Shown one piece after another: positions 62,666 through 64,000 of a stretch of 64,000 bases of DNA. The notes beneath the pieces were generated by a model that saw only the letters and a list, made by a program, of their open reading frames with translations, did no database searches and was not told the DNA's origin. Each line of letters opens with the position of its first letter. Within the stretch, counting starts at the first letter, position 1. The stretch is from Pseudopedobacter beijingensis. Its GTDB lineage: Bacteria; Bacteroidota; Bacteroidia; Sphingobacteriales; Sphingobacteriaceae. Made by a program: the position numbers and the translations under genes. The stretch covers positions 62,001 to 126,000 of the forward strand of contig NZ_JBHUDG010000017.1 of assembly GCF_042678145.1 (NCBI RefSeq), written 5' to 3'.

Positions 62666-64000
62666 ATGACAAATTTTATTGAAAAGATAGTAAGTGGTTC
62701 GTTAAAAAACCACGTTATAGTACTGTTTATGGTCTTCTTGTTGGTTGCAGCAGGAATCATAGCAGTAAAACATACATTAATAGAAGCCTATCCGGATGTT
62801 ACCAGTACCCGGGCAAGAATTATTACCCAATGGCCAGGCAGAAGTGCCGAGGAAATAGAGAAGTTTATAACACTTCCTATCACCAAAGAAATGAATACCA
62901 TCCCGGGTAAAACAGACGTTAGGTCTATCTCCCTGTTTGGGCTTTCTGTGGTAACCGTCAACTTTGAAGAAGATATTACCGATTTTTATGCACAGCAGTA
63001 CGCTTCTAACAGAATGCGTAATGTTGATTTACCAGACGGTGCCGATGCAGAAATAGAACCGCCTTCCGGTGCTACAGGAGAGATATTCAGGTACGTTATC
63101 AAAGGCGAAGGTAAAGAAATAAAAGACCTGTCTACCCTGCAGGAATGGGTGGTAGAACGAGAGCTTTTGGCAGTACCCGGTGTAGCAGATATAGTGAGTT
63201 TTGGTGGCGTAGAAAAAGCTTATGAGATAAGTGTAAATCCTATAGAGCTGGAAAGTTATGACCTTACTGCCCTGGATGTATTTGATGCGGTAAGCAATAG
63301 TAATATTAACGTAGGCGGAGACGCTATCCTTAAAGGAAGTCAGGCTTATGTAGTACGTGGTATAGGTTTACTGGATAAAGTGTCGGATATAGAGAATATC
63401 CTCATCAAAAATGTTAAAAATACCCCTGTACTGGTAAAGAATGTAGCCGAAGTTAAAATTACAGGCAAGCCAAGATTAGGACAGGTGGGCTTAAATGATG
63501 ATGATGATCTGGTGCAAGGTATTGTGGTAATGCTGCGCGGCGAAAACCCCAGTGAGGTCATAGACAGGTTAAAAGATAAAATAGAAGACCTTAATACCCG
63601 TATTTTACCTAAAGATGTTAAGATAGAACCCTTCTTAGACCGTACCACACTGGTAGATAAAACCGTAAAAACAGTAACCCATAATCTTATAGAAGGAATT
63701 TTATTGGTTTCTGTAGTGGTATTTGTATTTCTTTACAACTGGAGATCAACAGTTATTGTGGCTTCCGTTATTCCGCTGTCATTCCTTTTTGCATTGATTA
63801 TGTTGAGGGTACAGGGGCTTTCGGCAAATCTTATTTCCATAGGAGCGGTAGACTTTGGACTTCTACTGGAGGGAACGCTGGTTATTGTAGAACACGTTTT
63901 TGTGGGGCTAGACCGACGGGCCAAAGAAATGGGAATGCCTGCTTTTAACCTGATGCCTAAAGATGGCTTTATCAGTGACAGGGCAAAATCAGTAGGTAAG
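62666..64000 (+). CDS. CzcA/CusA-like heavy-metal RND pump, cut by the window end
   Basis: First 445 codons of a pump that should total about 1040 aa. It starts MTNFIEKIVSGSLKNH with helix 1, then a periplasmic porter domain with EAYPDVTSTRARI and PGRSAEEIEKFIT, typical of the HME-RND branch. Helix 4 reads VDFGLLLEGTLVIVEH: Asp396 and Glu409 match the CzcA proton-relay Asp402 and Glu415, while the middle Asp408 is Glu402 here. The frame is open through position 64000. Substrate metal cannot be told from this part. Confidence 0.92.
   Translation, partial: MTNFIEKIVSGSLKNHVIVLFMVFLLVAAGIIAVKHTLIEAYPDVTSTRARIITQWPGRSAEEIEKFITLPITKEMNTIPGKTDVRSISLFGLSVVTVNFEEDITDFYAQQYASNRMRNVDLPDGADAEIEPPSGATGEIFRYVIKGEGKEIKDLSTLQEWVVERELLAVPGVADIVSFGGVEKAYEISVNPIELESYDLTALDVFDAVSNSNINVGGDAILKGSQAYVVRGIGLLDKVSDIENILIKNVKNTPVLVKNVAEVKITGKPRLGQVGLNDDDDLVQGIVVMLRGENPSEVIDRLKDKIEDLNTRILPKDVKIEPFLDRTTLVDKTVKTVTHNLIEGILLVSVVVFVFLYNWRSTVIVASVIPLSFLFALIMLRVQGLSANLISIGAVDFGLLLEGTLVIVEHVFVGLDRRAKEMGMPAFNLMPKDGFISDRAKSVGK

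Noticed and set aside
1..64000. tRNA, rRNA or tmRNA genes
   Set aside because: Looked for in all spacers over 100 bp; no T-loop plus acceptor pairing or rRNA-like sequence was seen by eye.

Overview
The window looks like chromosomal DNA of a low-GC Bacteroidota, family Sphingobacteriaceae (Pedobacter or Pseudopedobacter type). The evidence is a SusC/SusD pair, an STN-domain TonB receptor, a hybrid two-component regulator, a type IX secretion sorting domain, TAnnTTTG promoter boxes, and polysaccharide lyases that match the classical Pedobacter heparinus chondroitinases AC and B. The genus is inferred; no rRNA or tRNA gene was seen.

Layout. (1) 44-14152: a SusC/SusD locus whose accessory genes are mostly not glycosidases. 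They are two secreted DNase-I-like (EEP superfamily) enzymes, two small paralogous secreted proteins, two large beta-helix surface proteins (one a lipoprotein, one with a type IX sorting domain) and, beyond a MITE-like repeat, a CE2-like SGNH esterase lipoprotein. (2) 14698-22564: an eight-gene operon for oxidative sugar metabolism: GMC flavoprotein, its Tat-exported small subunit, a Gfo/Idh/MocA oxidoreductase, two TIM-barrel isomerases, cytochrome c, a DUF1080 (3-keto-disaccharide hydrolase) protein and an MFS permease. (3) 22964-27192: a TonB-dependent receptor and a partner surface lipoprotein behind a promoter that carries a perfect palindrome. (4) 27984-29288: an OmpA-family protein on the minus strand. 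(5) 29682-44624: a chondroitin/dermatan sulfate utilisation locus: hybrid two-component sensor, an EEP hydrolase on the opposite strand, then a tight operon of sulfatase, PL8 ABC lyase, sulfatase, PL6 chondroitinase B and PL8 AC lyase. It has no SusCD pair and no GH88 here. (6) 44625-45797: a gene-free stretch with a strong terminator and several repeat families. (7) 45798-50429: an M20 peptidase (minus), then small membrane proteins (one TM2, one DUF2752, one DUF4870-like) and an M48 protease. (8) 50570-51253: purC on the minus strand. (9) 51423-57636: a TetR regulator with a TolC/adaptor/RND multidrug-type efflux operon. (10) 57934-64000: an OmpR-type response regulator and kinase, then a CzcCBA/Cus-like metal efflux operon whose pump runs off the window end.

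Regulatory reading. Several sites can be read directly. The TetR operon has a TTTG-N19-TATTTTTG promoter with a TTAACA-N-TGTTAA palindrome inside it, and the same palindrome recurs at the first codons of the efflux tolC gene. The two-component operon and the metal-efflux operon share 11-bp-phased TTTTAATCTG repeats about 17-18 bp upstream of an identical TACTTTTG box, which points to autoregulation plus target control by the same response regulator. A ten-bp-arm palindrome overlaps the -7 box of a small membrane-protein operon at 47589.

The most unusual content is region 1, a nutrient-uptake locus apparently built around phosphodiesterases and beta-helix surface proteins. Next come the efflux operators and an inverted pair of MITE-like elements that flank the esterase and sugar-oxidation genes.
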